From contig OW388302.1 of the NCBI GenBank assembly GCA_936450465.1, positions 11,867,530 through 11,931,529 on the forward strand: a stretch of DNA of 64,000 bases, in the 5' to 3' direction. Below are positions 45,790 to 56,139 of the stretch, in pieces; within the stretch, counting starts at the first letter, position 1, and every line of letters starts with the position of its first letter. This DNA comes from Gibbula magus. Lineage: Eukaryota; Mollusca; Gastropoda; Trochida; Trochidae. A program made the position numbers and the translations under genes. The notes below the pieces were generated by a model that saw only the letters and a list, made by a program, of their open reading frames with translations, ran no database searches and was not told the DNA's origin.

Positions 45790-48630
45790 AATGGTGTGGC
45801 CAGGGCCCTATCTACATTGATATCAAACTTAACATTTCTTTTTGGAACATTGAACGTCTAAAAGGAAAACTACAGTTATCCTCATTAAACACGTTTGTGT
45901 CTAAACATAATAGAAATATGGGCAAGTGATAGAGATGGGTTTTTTTTCTCCATTTCAAGGATATGAACAAATTAAACAAAACTAGAATTATGAATAAGAA
46001 CTCTATCAGAAAGGATGTTCTTGATTAAAGATGACATTGGAAATACATTTACTTCTATCCATTCTGACTCTGAAAACGTGTTGTGGTTGAAAACAAATAA
46101 CCCTGAAATTGATAATGTATTGATAATTGGACTGTATACTTCTCCTCGCCGAATTCAAGCATTCTTTCATCTGAAGCAAGGTTGGAAATTTTAGAAAATG
46201 ATAAAATAAATTTAAAGTTTGATCATCCTGAGTGCCATATCATCATTATGACCGATCCCAATGTCCGTACAACCTCTTCAACTGATTATACAGTAAATGA
46301 TGATGCCAAAACACCTGCCTTTCGATGACGAGATGGACTACACTGAAGATGACCCTGTGTTACCTCGCTCACCCAGAGACACTGTCATAAATAGAACAAG
46401 TCATGATCTGCTAGACTTTTGTAAACTATCAGGTCTCAGGAAGACTTGGAGTCGATGCAGCAGGAGGTAAAATTACTTGTCGTGCAAATGACGGATAAAG
46501 GGTGATTGATTATATTTCAGCTTCGCAACACTTTCACTATTTTCAGAGAATTTGAAATTGCCAATTAAATAGTATAAATTCACCTGCCAATATCATTTGC
46601 ACTACCACTACCTTTTATCAATAATTTATCAGAAACAGATCCTATACTGCTTCCTAAATGCAGAATGTACTGGAAAGATGAAATAAAAAACGACTACAGG
46701 CATAGATGACAAGACGCATCACGAGAAAATAGGCATGTTTTCATTGACATTTATCAAACAAAATTGTATCCTTGTTTACATATGAAAATATGTGCTATGG
46801 GAAATCCTCTTCCGGTGATGTAAACAATTGTAATAAGAAGGGAAGTAACTGGTACGATGTTGAATGTGAGTGTGCACGTTCCCGGGCCGTTACGCGTGTT
46901 CCACGCCTCAAACAGTAGTACTGGCAGACAGATGTACATTTCAGCCTGGAGACATTATAAACAATTATGTCAACAAAAAGCCAGATCCTTTTCTAAACAC
47001 TTAATGGACATACTTAGTTGATCGTTTAACAACCATGACAGTAGAACATGTTGGTCCCTGTTGTCAAGAAAATCAATGACTTTTTCGAAAAGCATAAACA
47101 TAAATGACTGGATTAATGACTTTCAATCAGGAAAATAACAACTGTGCAAACTTCTCTGAATGTTATATATATATTGATGGTGATGATGAACTTGATAGAA
47201 CTATCACTCTAAACGAAGTTGTGTCGGCTATTGACTCGATGAAATGTGGTAAAGCTCCAGGAATTAATGGACTTCCCATAAAAAATAGCATTAGAATGTA
47301 CCGATATGTAATCAAAACAATATAATGTAATATTATCAACTGGTATTTACCCTGAACAGTGGACGTTTGGTGTTATTCTTCCTGTTTACAATAAAGGCAG
47401 TGTGTATGAAGCTAGTAACTATAGGCCTATTACTCTCTATGATGTGGTTAGTAAGATCTTCACTAAAATAATATGCAATAGGCTCTTGGTTTGGTCGAAG
47501 GAGGAGAATATCATTGTGAAAGAACAGGCAGGCTTTCGAACTACTGACAACATATTTGTTATAGATACTCTTATTCAGAAGTATTTGTCGCAGAAATGTG
47601 GTAGATTTTATTTAATGGGATGTCAATTTGACAATTGCTGGATTTGACATTTCTGAAATCGCTCCATAAATAACTTATATACGGCTTTTTTTTAAATAAG
47701 TCTAATTTAGCCCCAGCGACCAGAATGAAAATCTGCATGTGTGGGGTCCGTGAAGCGATGACTCCTGTAACGTCACTGGAGTAATCTCATTATCGGCGAT
47801 AGTCATAATTCAACGTAACGCAAGCTTGTGTAATCAGTCACATCTCAATGATTCTTTTCAAAAACGTTTCGCGGCGGTAATTGAGGCATTGTTAAAATGG
47901 GTAAATTAAAATCGACTTAATAATCAATTGCATGTGTATATTGTCTCAGTTGTATGCTCAATTGATTCCGATAGACATTGTACATGGAGGTCATTCTTGA
48001 GAAAATTGCATTTCACAAGATATTTAAGGGTAACTTTTTCTGCATCATTAGAAATATGTATCAACGTGTTAAATCTTGCATATCTCTTCCTGATGTTTAC
48101 TCTAGCTTTTTCAAGTGTACGACAGGAGTACGACAGGGTTGTCAGATGCATATGTCTCCCATGCTGTTAACTCTATTCATCTTGTCGAACATATGTCTTA
48201 TGAGGGGTACCATGGAGTAACTTTGTCATTTTTAGAAATTTTCATTCGTTTATTTGCTGACGATATTGCAATAATGGATATAAGTGTTGTTGGTTTGCAG
48301 AAAAGGTTTAATCTGCTATCAGACTATGGTGATAAATGGAAATTAACAATCAATACAGCTAAAAGTGATGTTAAATTAAATTTGCGGTAAATTACGTTCA
48401 TGTGAACAGTTTAGGTTGAGTGGTTCCAAAATGGAATTGGTTGGATGTTATAAATACTTAGGTGTCCAGCTGTCATCGTCAGGATCTTGGTTTTTAACTC
48501 AGAAAACTTTAGCACAACAGACTTTGAAGGTATTACAACTGTTGATATCTAAAGTAGGTAAATTTTCTTTACTTCCTCTTAAGCATTTTTTTATACAAAA
48601 GTTCTGACTATCCTTATTTACGGTTCCGAA
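45790..48630 (+). pseudogene. Old non-LTR retrotransposon, endonuclease and RT fragments
   Basis: Plus-strand remains of one element in many frames. Endonuclease traces: ISFWNIERLKGKL at about 45825 and an IIMTDPN-like block near 46250. RT traces: LNEVVSAIDSMKCGKAPGIN (47205-47265), STGIYPEQWTFGVILPVY-like text (about 47335-47390), SNYRPITLYDVVSKIFTKII, KEQAGFRTTDNIFVI, then TGVRQGCQMHMSPMLLTLF (about 48120-48180), FADDIAIM at 48255 and GCYKYLGVQLSSSG at 48440. An unrelated segment at about 47645-47930 interrupts the RT between the QAGF and VRQGC blocks. The 3' part runs directly into the purine-rich minisatellite. It is inactive. Confidence 0.8.
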
Positions 48631-49925
48631 GGAGGGAGAGAAGAAGCAACCACCAGGAGAAAAATAAAGAGGAGGAGAAGCCACCACCGTAGGGAGGACG
48701 AGAAGCCAACACCGAGAGGACATGAAGCCACAGCAGGGAGGACGATAAGAAGACGACAAAGAGAAGAAGCAACCACCAGGAGGAAAAGAAAGAGGAGAAG
48801 CCATCGTCAGATGGAGGGGAAGCCACCTCCGGGAGGACATGAAGCCACAGCAGGGAGGACGATAAGCCAACGCAGGGAGGATGAGAAGCCAACGCAGGGA
48901 GGACGATAAGCCAACGCAGGGAGGTCATTGCCTTGAGGAGAGGAAAGAGAGAGGAAGCAAGCTAGATTTCTTTAGGACTCCTAATACCCATTTCAGTTAC
49001 GAGAAGCCACCAACGGGAGGAGGAGAAGCCATCGCAGTTAGGACAAGAGGACACCGCCGGATGGAGAGGAAAGAGAGAGGACACCACTACCGGGAGGAAA
49101 AGAAAGAGGAGAAGCCATCGCAGGGAGGAGAAACCAACGTCGGGAGAAGTCATCGCCAGGAGGAGGCGAAGCTAACGAAGGGAGGAGGGGAAGCAGGGAT
49201 GAAGAAAAAACACTGCCACGACCACGACCGGGAGAAAAAGAAGGAGGCGAAGCCAGCGCCGGATGGAGGAGAAGCCAAAGGAAAGAGAAGCCAATGCTGA
49301 GAGTAGAGGAAAGAGAGAAGAAGCCAGCAGCTGGAGGGGAAGCAACTGCCGAGAGGAGGAGAAGCCACTGCCGGAAGGAGGAGAGGCCATCGCCGGGAGG
49401 AGAAGAAGCCACAGCAGGGAGGACGAGAAGCCAGGACCGGGAGGAGAGAAAAGAGTGAAGAAGCCACCAGCCGTAGGAGAAACCACCGCTAGGAGGAGAA
49501 GCAACCACCGAGAGGAGGAGAGGCCACCACCGGGAAAAGGAAGAAGAGAAGAAGCCATCACTGTAAGGAAAAGAAAGAGGAGAAGCCATCGCTGGAAGGA
49601 GAAGGGAGAAGAAAAGAAGCTTCCATCGGTTGGAAAAGGAAGAGGCAAGCCACCGCCGGAGGGAGGAGAAGCCATCGCCGGGAGTAAAAGGAAAGAGGAG
49701 AAGCCACTGCCAGGAGGAGAAGGATGAAGAGAAGAAACCATCATCGATGGGGATCAGGGGAAGCCATCGGAGGGAGGATGAGGAGATGCCAAAACTGGGA
49801 TGAGAAGGAAGAACAGCAGCAGCAACCACAGGGATGAGGAGAAGCCAGCCGTAGGAGGAGAAGGAGGAGGAGGAGGAGACGCCAACACCAGAAGAAGGAG
49901 AAGCCACTGCCAGGAGGAGGCGGCG
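48625..49925. repeat. 1.3-kb purine-rich minisatellite
   Basis: Degenerate tandem repeat of a roughly 21-bp unit close to GAGAAGCCACCGCCGGGAGG, very purine-rich on the plus strand. Because stop codons are rare in the unit, long frames appear on both strands (Glu-Lys-Pro-Gly rich on plus, Ser-Leu-Pro-Trp rich on minus). None has a start context, splice signals or a domain. They are by-products of the repeat. Confidence 0.9.
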
Positions 49926-49929
49926 GTGA

Positions 49930-50160
49930 TGTGTTGACGTCACAGTTGCAATTAATTAGAGACACAGGGCACTTGATTTGCACGCGAGTGGTCTACCCGG
50001 GTGATCTGAGCAGACGAAACAAATCAAGTTGATTCGGGTTATTGTTATGGCAACCATTATAGCCAATCGACAACAATGGACAATATTATTACTTCTGCTA
50101 GAAAAATTTGCTACATTAGTCTTTCCCTTCGATCCTCTTATAAATAATTGTCTTGGAAAT
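49930..50160. other. Intergenic stretch, nothing recognised
   Basis: Unique-looking DNA between the minisatellite and the SINE tail. Confidence 0.35.
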
Positions 50161-50164
50161 GTTT

Positions 50165-50486
50165 AATAATAATAATAATAATAATAATGATGAGTTTTAA
50201 GTCAAGTATCCATCTCTTGCGAGTTGCTCACCGACGGTTCACTTATGTGCATTATTAGCCTGACGGATTGTACTTTTTTCGAAGGTGCTTGCGAGTCCAT
50301 TTCGGACAGTACACCTGTATAACCAGATACCCATTGTACAGCTGGGTGCAATGTGGATGAAGTGCCTTGCCCAAGGACACAACACATCTTTCGACCCAAG
50401 TCACAAATCATTTATGCCTCCATTGGGATTCGAACCCGGGTCGTTGGCGTGAGAGGCAGACAAGCTAACCACTACACCACCGTGCT
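50165..50486 (-). mobile_element. Complete tRNA-derived SINE
   Basis: Minus strand: a tRNA-like head GGAGCACGGTGGTGTAGTGG with A box (TAGTGGTTAGC) and perfect B box GGGTTCGAATCCC, a body with the widespread core motif TTGGGCAAGGCACTTCATCC, and an (ATT)n tail at 50190-50167. Length about 320 bp, which is usual for this class. It is the best preserved SINE in the window. Confidence 0.85.
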
Positions 50487-50489
50487 CCA

Positions 50490-52115
50490 CGATGGAAAGA
50501 TAAACGATATTTTCAAATATGCAAAACGAGTTTTGTCCTTATGCCGCCATTATCGCCCGCGATAGCCTGCTCATTTGAAACCGGGTCAACCAAGCTAGCC
50601 AGGCAGCCGATATTCATCACCCACCCGTTGAATCAAGTGCGTCGCCGCTTCACAACCCCCTAAGAGCATTATGAGGAGTTTTTCCAGCGGTGATATATAT
50701 ACTATATGTATACCAGGATGTAAATATCAAAATTACTATACATATGGAAATTAGTAAAGCACCCCAAATAGTCTGAACTAAAATGTGATGCTGTGGGAGT
50801 GTTATGTTAATTCGACAGAATTAATAACTCTCAACAAGAGGAAAGTATTTGAAAGAAAATGATTCAAGTTGACATTTTAAGAAATTAACTGAAGTTATAA
50901 TACTACTGATATTTCACTCAAAATAACTATTTTCATTGTACCTCAATTACAGGATAAATTTGAAGTCTCAGATACCATTAACGACGTTTGTTTTACTAAG
51001 TTGACTTTTACACATCAGCACACCTTTTTTTCTTGCAAAATAAGAAAGTTACTGCTTACTGGACAAAAAGGTCACAATGATAGGATTATTTTCAGTTCAA
51101 TTCGTTCATTCAACATTATCTTCGTTTTAGAAGGGGTCATTGAAGATAACACTGACCTGATTTCGTCAGTAGGCGACTTTTATTTAAATAATCTTTCCAA
51201 AACTGTGATTTTGACTACATGGCAGATACTAAAGTTTGACCAGATGACATAACATGTTTTTTAGACCAAAATGCCAAAATTATATAAATGTAAATATCCA
51301 AAAGAAGCTAAACGTTATGTCAATAAATTTTGCTCTCTTAAATGGTTAGATTATGATTCTTTCTGACACATTGTCACCCTTTCTTATCATATTTGCTGGT
51401 GAAAAAAACTAAGGGTGCTTAACTTTTTTTCATGTGTATATTTGAAATGCTTGTTTCAACAATGTAAATTGTCACTAATCTAATCGGACAATAGAAAACT
51501 CAAACACAGCACGTTCATTACAGTTTGCCAAAGCGTGTACCTTAATGCAAACTGTTACAAATTCATAAGTGGTGTATACACAAATTTGACTTTGTTAACT
51601 ATTTCGCAATTGTTACATTTTGGAAAGTAATGCTTTTAGGTTAACAAAGTCATCCAATCTGCAATGGTTCATCATTTAATGGTTCTGGTGACTTTATGAC
51701 CTGAAGATTTATCTTGATATGACACAGGATTTTAGGGACATGTGACTAATATTCTGCACACAATCAGCATTTGTTAGCCACCAAGTGTATTTAGGACAGA
51801 AGTATATATTGTTTTAAATCATGGTAAACAGGCACCAAATGCACTTCAGGCATTTTAGTTTATGATAGTCAATTGATTATTGCAATAGACGCGATTGCAG
51901 ATACTGGCACCGTTATTATATTTTTTAATACTAGCTTCATAACGGAGAACATGGATAGGTTAACCATGTGAGTGTCATAAATCTGCAAATATGAAAAGGT
52001 ATCAATTCATATAGTCATTCACAAACGGTGTTACATGATAAGATCTTCTAATGACACTTCATTATTTCGGTCAATAGGTTTGTATTGATTAACTCGAAAG
52101 TTATAAACTATCACA
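50490..52115. other. AT-rich intron or intergenic stretch
   Basis: No coding block. If the transmembrane exon at 39904 belongs to the EGF gene, this is part of its long intron. Confidence 0.35.
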
Positions 52116-52120
52116 CTTAC

Positions 52121-52462
52121 CTGCTTGACAAGTCGGCCCTTGATATCCAGACACACAGCCAGCAGAACATTCTCCTGTTGTTCTGTTACATCTCCCAGAC
52201 AGACAGTGTTCACTACAGGTGTAGTTACAGGTCAGTCCGTGATATCCTGATAGGCACCCAGAAGAACATCCTCCTGTTGCTCTGTTGCATCTCCCAGGGA
52301 GACAGTGGTCACTACACTTGTTGTTACACGCCAGTCCGTGATAACCGGATACACACCCAGAAGAACATTCTCCTGTTTTTTTATTACAACCCCCTTTATC
52401 ATGACAGCCAGGTGAACATTTTAGTTCACATAAAAGTCCATGGAAACCATCCAGACATGTAT
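52121..52462 (-). CDS. EGF-like repeat exon of minus-strand receptor
   Basis: A 342-bp minus-strand exon with acceptor TTTTCCGATACAG (before 52462) and donor GCAG|GTAAGT (after 52121), phase 1 in and phase 1 out. It encodes three nearly identical EGF-like repeats of about 43 residues, each with the pattern C-NR-x-TGECS-x-GC-x-SGYHG-x-TC-x4-C. This is the atypical EGF/laminin-like repeat of MEGF10, Draper and SCARF receptors, which recognise apoptotic cells or microbes at the cell surface. Internal similarity shows recent tandem duplication within the exon. It follows the exon at 53300-52791 with matching phase; the next compatible exon is the transmembrane one at 39973-39904. It is intact, unlike its plus-strand relatives. 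Confidence 0.85.
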
Positions 52463-52463
52463 C

Positions 52464-52789
52464 TGTATCGGAAAATGGAATTTCAAACCTAGATAACATT
52501 GTTGGTAATTCAGTATAGAAGGTCAAACGAATCCACATACATTCTTATCATATTTGCTTCATATTATTCAAAATTTCAATAACATTGTCGTATTGATTGT
52601 CAAAATAGAGTTTCACTTTAAGTCATCTTATAAATAAAACAGAGAATAATGGAACATGGAATGGAATGGATAAAGAGAAACATGTTCGTGAATATGGCGT
52701 TGCCATATCTTCTAAAGATATTATTGAGTGAATTTCAGAGCTTGTAGTTTAACATGACGTGCACCAATGATTAGTATATGATACGCTTA
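52464..52789. other. Intron between the two EGF exons
   Basis: AT-rich, with GT at the start and AG at the end on the minus strand; no further content. Confidence 0.7.
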
Positions 52790-52790
52790 C

Positions 52791-53300
52791 CTTCAGTTTG
52801 ACATTTGTCACACCCCGACAGACAGTCATCAATAAGATCCTCTTCTCTGGTGAAACACGCTCTGCACTCCCGGGTACACTTGTCCCCGTAGTATCCTCGT
52901 CTGCATCTGATACATTGTCCAGTTTCTCTGTCACATGTCTCATACCTTGGACTGCATACATTCGTGCAGTCAGCTCCATAACGACGTTCAGAACAGAGAG
53001 TCACATTACAGGAGCCACACTGTCTGTCACACGTCACGCAACCGTTAGAGCACGGATAAGTGCATTTGGTGCCACAGTAGCCTGGTTCACAACCATCTGT
53101 ACAGGTGACTGTTCCTCTGATTCTGTCTATGTAACACTCATTGTTTACACACCTGGTGGGACATGCTTCATCACAGAATTTACCTACAAACTCAGGTATA
53201 CACCCGGCGATGCATTCACCGTTGTCATAGCATTGTCCTTCAAGACACGCTGAACACAGCCCAGATATGAATGGGATAAACCCCAGCAAAATGAGATGAC
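52791..53300 (-). CDS. Signal-peptide end and Cys-rich exon of EGF receptor
   Basis: A 510-bp minus-strand exon, acceptor TTATATTTCAG before 53300 and donor GAAG|GTAAGC after 52791, phase 1 at both ends. Its first ~17 residues are hydrophobic (HLILLGFIPFISGLCSA), reading as the core and cleavage region of a signal peptide whose Met must lie in an unseen upstream exon. The rest is Cys-rich with EGF-like units (CLEGQCYDNGECIAGC, RYGADCTNVC, RRGYYGDKCTREC). The repeat pattern is that of MEGF/SCARF-like scavenger receptors; a secreted or cell-surface location is expected. No break was found. I could not identify the first exon among the ~400 bp upstream. Confidence 0.8.
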
Positions 53301-53304
53301 CTGA

Positions 53305-53945
53305 AATATAAAGTTTGACTAAACTTCATTTAAATTAAGCACAACCATCACATGATTCTGATTAAACAGACGCAACAGATACCATCATTTTCGGCTCATA
53401 ACTCGAACCCTTCATGTATATGAATGTTGTAATAGTGTTGTTAAGTGTAATAGTGTGTGTATACAATGAACAAAGCCTAGGGTGGTCGTGTAATAAATAT
53501 ATTATAGTTTGCTGCCATGAACTATTCCATTATGTCGCATTGGTAATAATCTGTCTATCTACATCATGGGAAAATATCAAGAATACTACAATGATATGGT
53601 TTATAAAGTCATTTTATTAAATCTAAATCTAATAAGCACAGTTGTTGTACGTTGTCAGTACGTTGTCAGCTGTGAAACAAAATCAAGTTTGAGAAGGACT
53701 TCATTTACAGGAGTCTTATTATCGTCACGTTTTAGAGTCACTGTGCCCATATTCATAGGAAGGTTACACACTCCTATCACATAGATGGAAATGTTCTTTT
53801 TGCACTTGTGCTTTCCCCCTCGAATTGATGAGGTGTTTTCATGATATGAATCAAGCTGGACCTAGTAGAGACCCCATTCTGAGGCATCCTTTCTTTCCTT
53901 CTCGTCAGTGTTGAGGAATCGACTGACAGTGAGATAGCTTGAACT
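53305..53945. other. Upstream region of EGF gene, nothing recognised
   Basis: Should contain the first exon or intron of the minus-strand EGF gene. No ATG with a suitable phase-1 donor could be supported. Confidence 0.35.
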
Positions 53946-53951
53946 CGAATC

Positions 53952-53957
53952 TTTATT
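53952..53957 (-). promoter_or_regulatory. AATAAA overlapping the stop of the 115-residue ORF
   Basis: AATAAA on the minus strand (53957-53952) contains the TAA stop (53955-53953) of the ORF at 54300-53953. Such overlap of stop and poly(A) signal is typical of compact viral or Polinton-type genomes. Confidence 0.55.
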
Positions 53958-54300
53958 CCGGATCGCTATGCTCGTTGTCGGCAGCCTTGTCATCATCAGA
54001 AGCTATGACGGATTCACTAACGCTGTCAATTTCAGGCATATTTAGACGAGTTAGAATGTATTTCAGTTTGGAGCGTATGATCTTGCCTTTCAGCATGGAC
54101 TGATCCGTAGAAGGATCCATGTCATCCAGACCAGTTAGGATGGGATGAAAAAGGGGAGCCTCTTTTAAGTATTGAGTGAACTTTAGGATGCTGGTGAAAC
54201 TTTCAGTCAACTTAATTTCCCACAGCTGTTTCATTTTCCTGTTGATCCATTCTTCTGTTCGACCTTGCCGCTTGTACTTGTTGCTATCATGTTTCATCAT
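53953..54300 (-). CDS. Unknown ORF of virus/Polinton-like relic
   Basis: A minus-strand open frame of 115 codons starting with two Met codons (ATGATG at 54300). Its first bases overlap the stop of the upstream ATPase frame by four bases (ATGA). It is Lys/Glu-rich at the N-terminus (QGRTEEWINRKMKQLWEIKL), central helical and acidic at the C-terminus (SDDDKAADNEHSDPE). I recognise no domain. The location directly after a packaging ATPase and the stop within AATAAA suggest a viral or Polinton gene rather than a host exon. This frame itself shows no break, while the ATPase upstream does. Confidence 0.5.
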   Translation of the reverse strand: MMKHDSNKYKRQGRTEEWINRKMKQLWEIKLTESFTSILKFTQYLKEAPLFHPILTGLDDMDPSTDQSMLKGKIIRSKLKYILTRLNMPEIDSVSESVIASDDDKAADNEHSDPE

Positions 54301-54905
54301 ATGTTGATATAGGTTATAGACCCGTTTTCACTTTTCACTCTACTGGGTTTCAGTTCCATGATGAAGTTTCCATAAGGTGCTTCAACTGATTTCTCATAAA
54401 GACTCATTAATTTACAGATATCATCAGCGAAGGACCTTTACTTGCTGTCTATCCACGTGTGAATTGAAAAGTGTCACGTCATGAGATTTGAGGGCAATGT
54501 CACGTGATTCCATTCCTCTCCGGAACAAGTCTTGCAATAATAAAAGGATCAGTACATTTGTGTGGTGGAAGGTTTGAGTTAACAGATCGGAAATCTGCTT
54601 GTCATTCTTAGTTTTGGCTTGGAAGGCGTCCAGGATTAACACGTTCTGTTTACAGGCCTTTCACAAACTGAACTCGGGGTAAAGCTTGCTGAATAAACTG
54701 GGAAAGAGGTTGCCACACTGTATAACACCAAATGATATCATCCGGTCGGGGTTGGATCAAGTCTTTTTATAGTAAGTTGAAGATAAAGACCGATTTTCCC
54801 GAGCCACTATGCCCAACAATAACACTGTTGGAGGAATGAGGAATCAGAATCGCTGCTCCCTAGGCGCTGGTAATGAAGTCACTATCGGAGCTGGCGGCGG
54901 CAGTA
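54297..54905 (-). pseudogene. A32/FtsK-HerA-like packaging ATPase relic (Polinton/adintovirus-like)
   Basis: Minus-strand relic of a genome-packaging ATPase of the A32-like type carried by Polintons/Mavericks, adintoviruses and larger DNA viruses. It would pump DNA into capsids. Visible parts: a Walker A GHSGSGKS (54814-54791) preceded by hydrophobic residues; a Walker B-like LILDA near 54640; then the family's C-terminal signature region, with a His-His motif in the 'TFHHTNV' context, a Gln-containing 'LLLQDLF' segment, 'SRDIAL' and a 'F-x-x-x-x-D-R-Q-Q' segment (54570-54430). The last part (about 54420-54297) continues in another frame to a TGA. Stops shortly after the P-loop and near 54424 and at least one frameshift make it inactive. 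I assign the family by motif order and spacing only. Confidence 0.65.
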
Positions 54906-55039
54906 AGGACGTCACTAACGGCGGCGGCACTTGAGGATTTATTTTAGTAGTTTTTCACGAGTGTATGTTTCTCCTATGTCGATACTTTACATATTTTCTT
55001 GAAAACTGCCTTTGTGTATGGGATTAGAGACTATGTGTC

Positions 55040-55230
55040 TTTCTTTTTTACTGTTCGAGCCTCTGTCGTTTCAAGGCAGCTAGAGCCCTATTCACAACGG
55101 CTTGGGTCGTTTTTTCAATACAGTCGGTTTCATCTGCTTGCTTGCTTTCTCCTAAGAGCTCTCTTTTTCTTCTTGCTCATATCTCTAGGTTCATCTCTAT
55201 CCTTCGATGCCTGTTTGATTTTAAAACATC
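55040..55230 (-). pseudogene. Small lysine/arginine-rich ORF of the same relic
   Basis: Upstream of the ATPase on the minus strand, a short frame begins M-S-K-K-K-K-R-A-L-R-R-K-Q (about 55185-55147) and, after a frame change, another frame continues as an Ala/Arg-rich helical segment to a TAA at about 55040. Small basic proteins are common in compact DNA viruses and Polintons, but the identity is unknown. The frame change makes it inactive. Confidence 0.35.
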
Positions 55231-55274
55231 TTATCCGTCTGCTGGTAAGAGCTGAAATGTCAATCCACTCTTAG

Positions 55275-55530
55275 TGCACGGCGTTTTAGACTGTCACTGT
55301 CACAAATACATAAGGGAACATGCAGCAATAGTTTTCTTCTCACAGTACACTAGTTGCTATGACCCAAGAACCGGTGGTAAGTTTATTTCAATTTGGTTTT
55401 GCAGTATCAACAAGTAAAGAGTCCACCCCGATCTTCCCCATGAACATCTACGGGTAACAAGCCGAGACACACAGTACAGTGGAAGGACATCTTCATTCCT
55501 GAATAATAACCGATCAATTCCACCCGAAGC
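55275..55530. other. Stretch between relic ORFs, nothing recognised
   Basis: No ORF, no splice-flanked exon. Confidence 0.35.
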
Positions 55531-55536
55531 TTTATC

Positions 55537-55800
55537 TTAATATGGCGCATGCGTAGAATAGTTGTCAAGACTTAAGCCAAAGAGGTTATATTGCTGACTT
55601 ATGTTCGTATGTATAATAGGGTCGGTTTCTCCTACCCTTAGATATCCATCTGTATGATCACACATTAAACATTTAAAGATAGCTATTACATAGGGGTCTA
55701 GTCCACATCCAAACCAATGTTCACAGGTACTACAGGTAAAATCGTGTTTCTCAAATGTTGCAATCATACCTTCAGCTTGGCAATGTGAACAGATACGCAC
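55537..55800 (-). CDS. Zinc-ribbon-like ORF, unknown
   Basis: A minus-strand open frame of about 87 codons to a TAA at 55539-55537. It has three CxxC pairs (CSHC, CSTC, CLMC) with extra His and Cys (CEHWFGCGLDP, CDHTDGYL), which would make one or two zinc-binding ribbons. There is no ATG at the 5' end: the frame starts at GTG after an in-frame TAA, so it may be an exon or a truncated gene. It lies 300 bp upstream of the packaging-ATPase relic on the same strand and could be part of it, but no family was recognised. Confidence 0.4.
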   Translation of the reverse strand: MRICSHCQAEGMIATFEKHDFTCSTCEHWFGCGLDPYVIAIFKCLMCDHTDGYLRVGETDPIIHTNISQQYNLFGLSLDNYSTHAPY

Positions 55801-55804
55801 TTTT

Positions 55805-56135
55805 CCTCCTTATTGTTTTTGAAATAGCCTACCTTTCTCATAGTTTTTCAATGAAACATAACATCGTCCACTTGATAAATTTTCTGAGCCAGTATAAGAG
55901 TCCAAAGCATCTGCGTTTTTTAAAAACTTTACACCATCGAAGGCATACACCTTTCACACGTAATGTCAAACAAATGTGTTGGTTCAACTGGGTAGGAGAC
56001 TTTGTATGACCGTCACGTGATCTCCCGTCATCGACGTGTTTTAGAGTCTGGACACCTTCCCTCTATTGATAGACTACACACATGTTAACATCAACATACA
56101 TACATAAAAACATACATTTATAATTACAAAATGAT
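55805..56135. other. Intergenic stretch, nothing recognised
   Basis: No supported feature. Confidence 0.35.
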
Positions 56136-56139
56136 TTTG

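Noticed and set aside
48499..49943. Long frames of up to 300 codons on both strands
   Set aside because: They are products of the purine-rich minisatellite; opposite strands and several frames are open together and no domain or splice context is present.
50430..50486. Functional tRNA gene
   Set aside because: The head is followed by a SINE core motif and an ATT tail; no acceptor stem.
54999..55274. 91-codon plus-strand frame with hydrophobic stretch
   Set aside because: It lies antisense to the lysine-rich ORF of the viral relic and has no recognisable domain.
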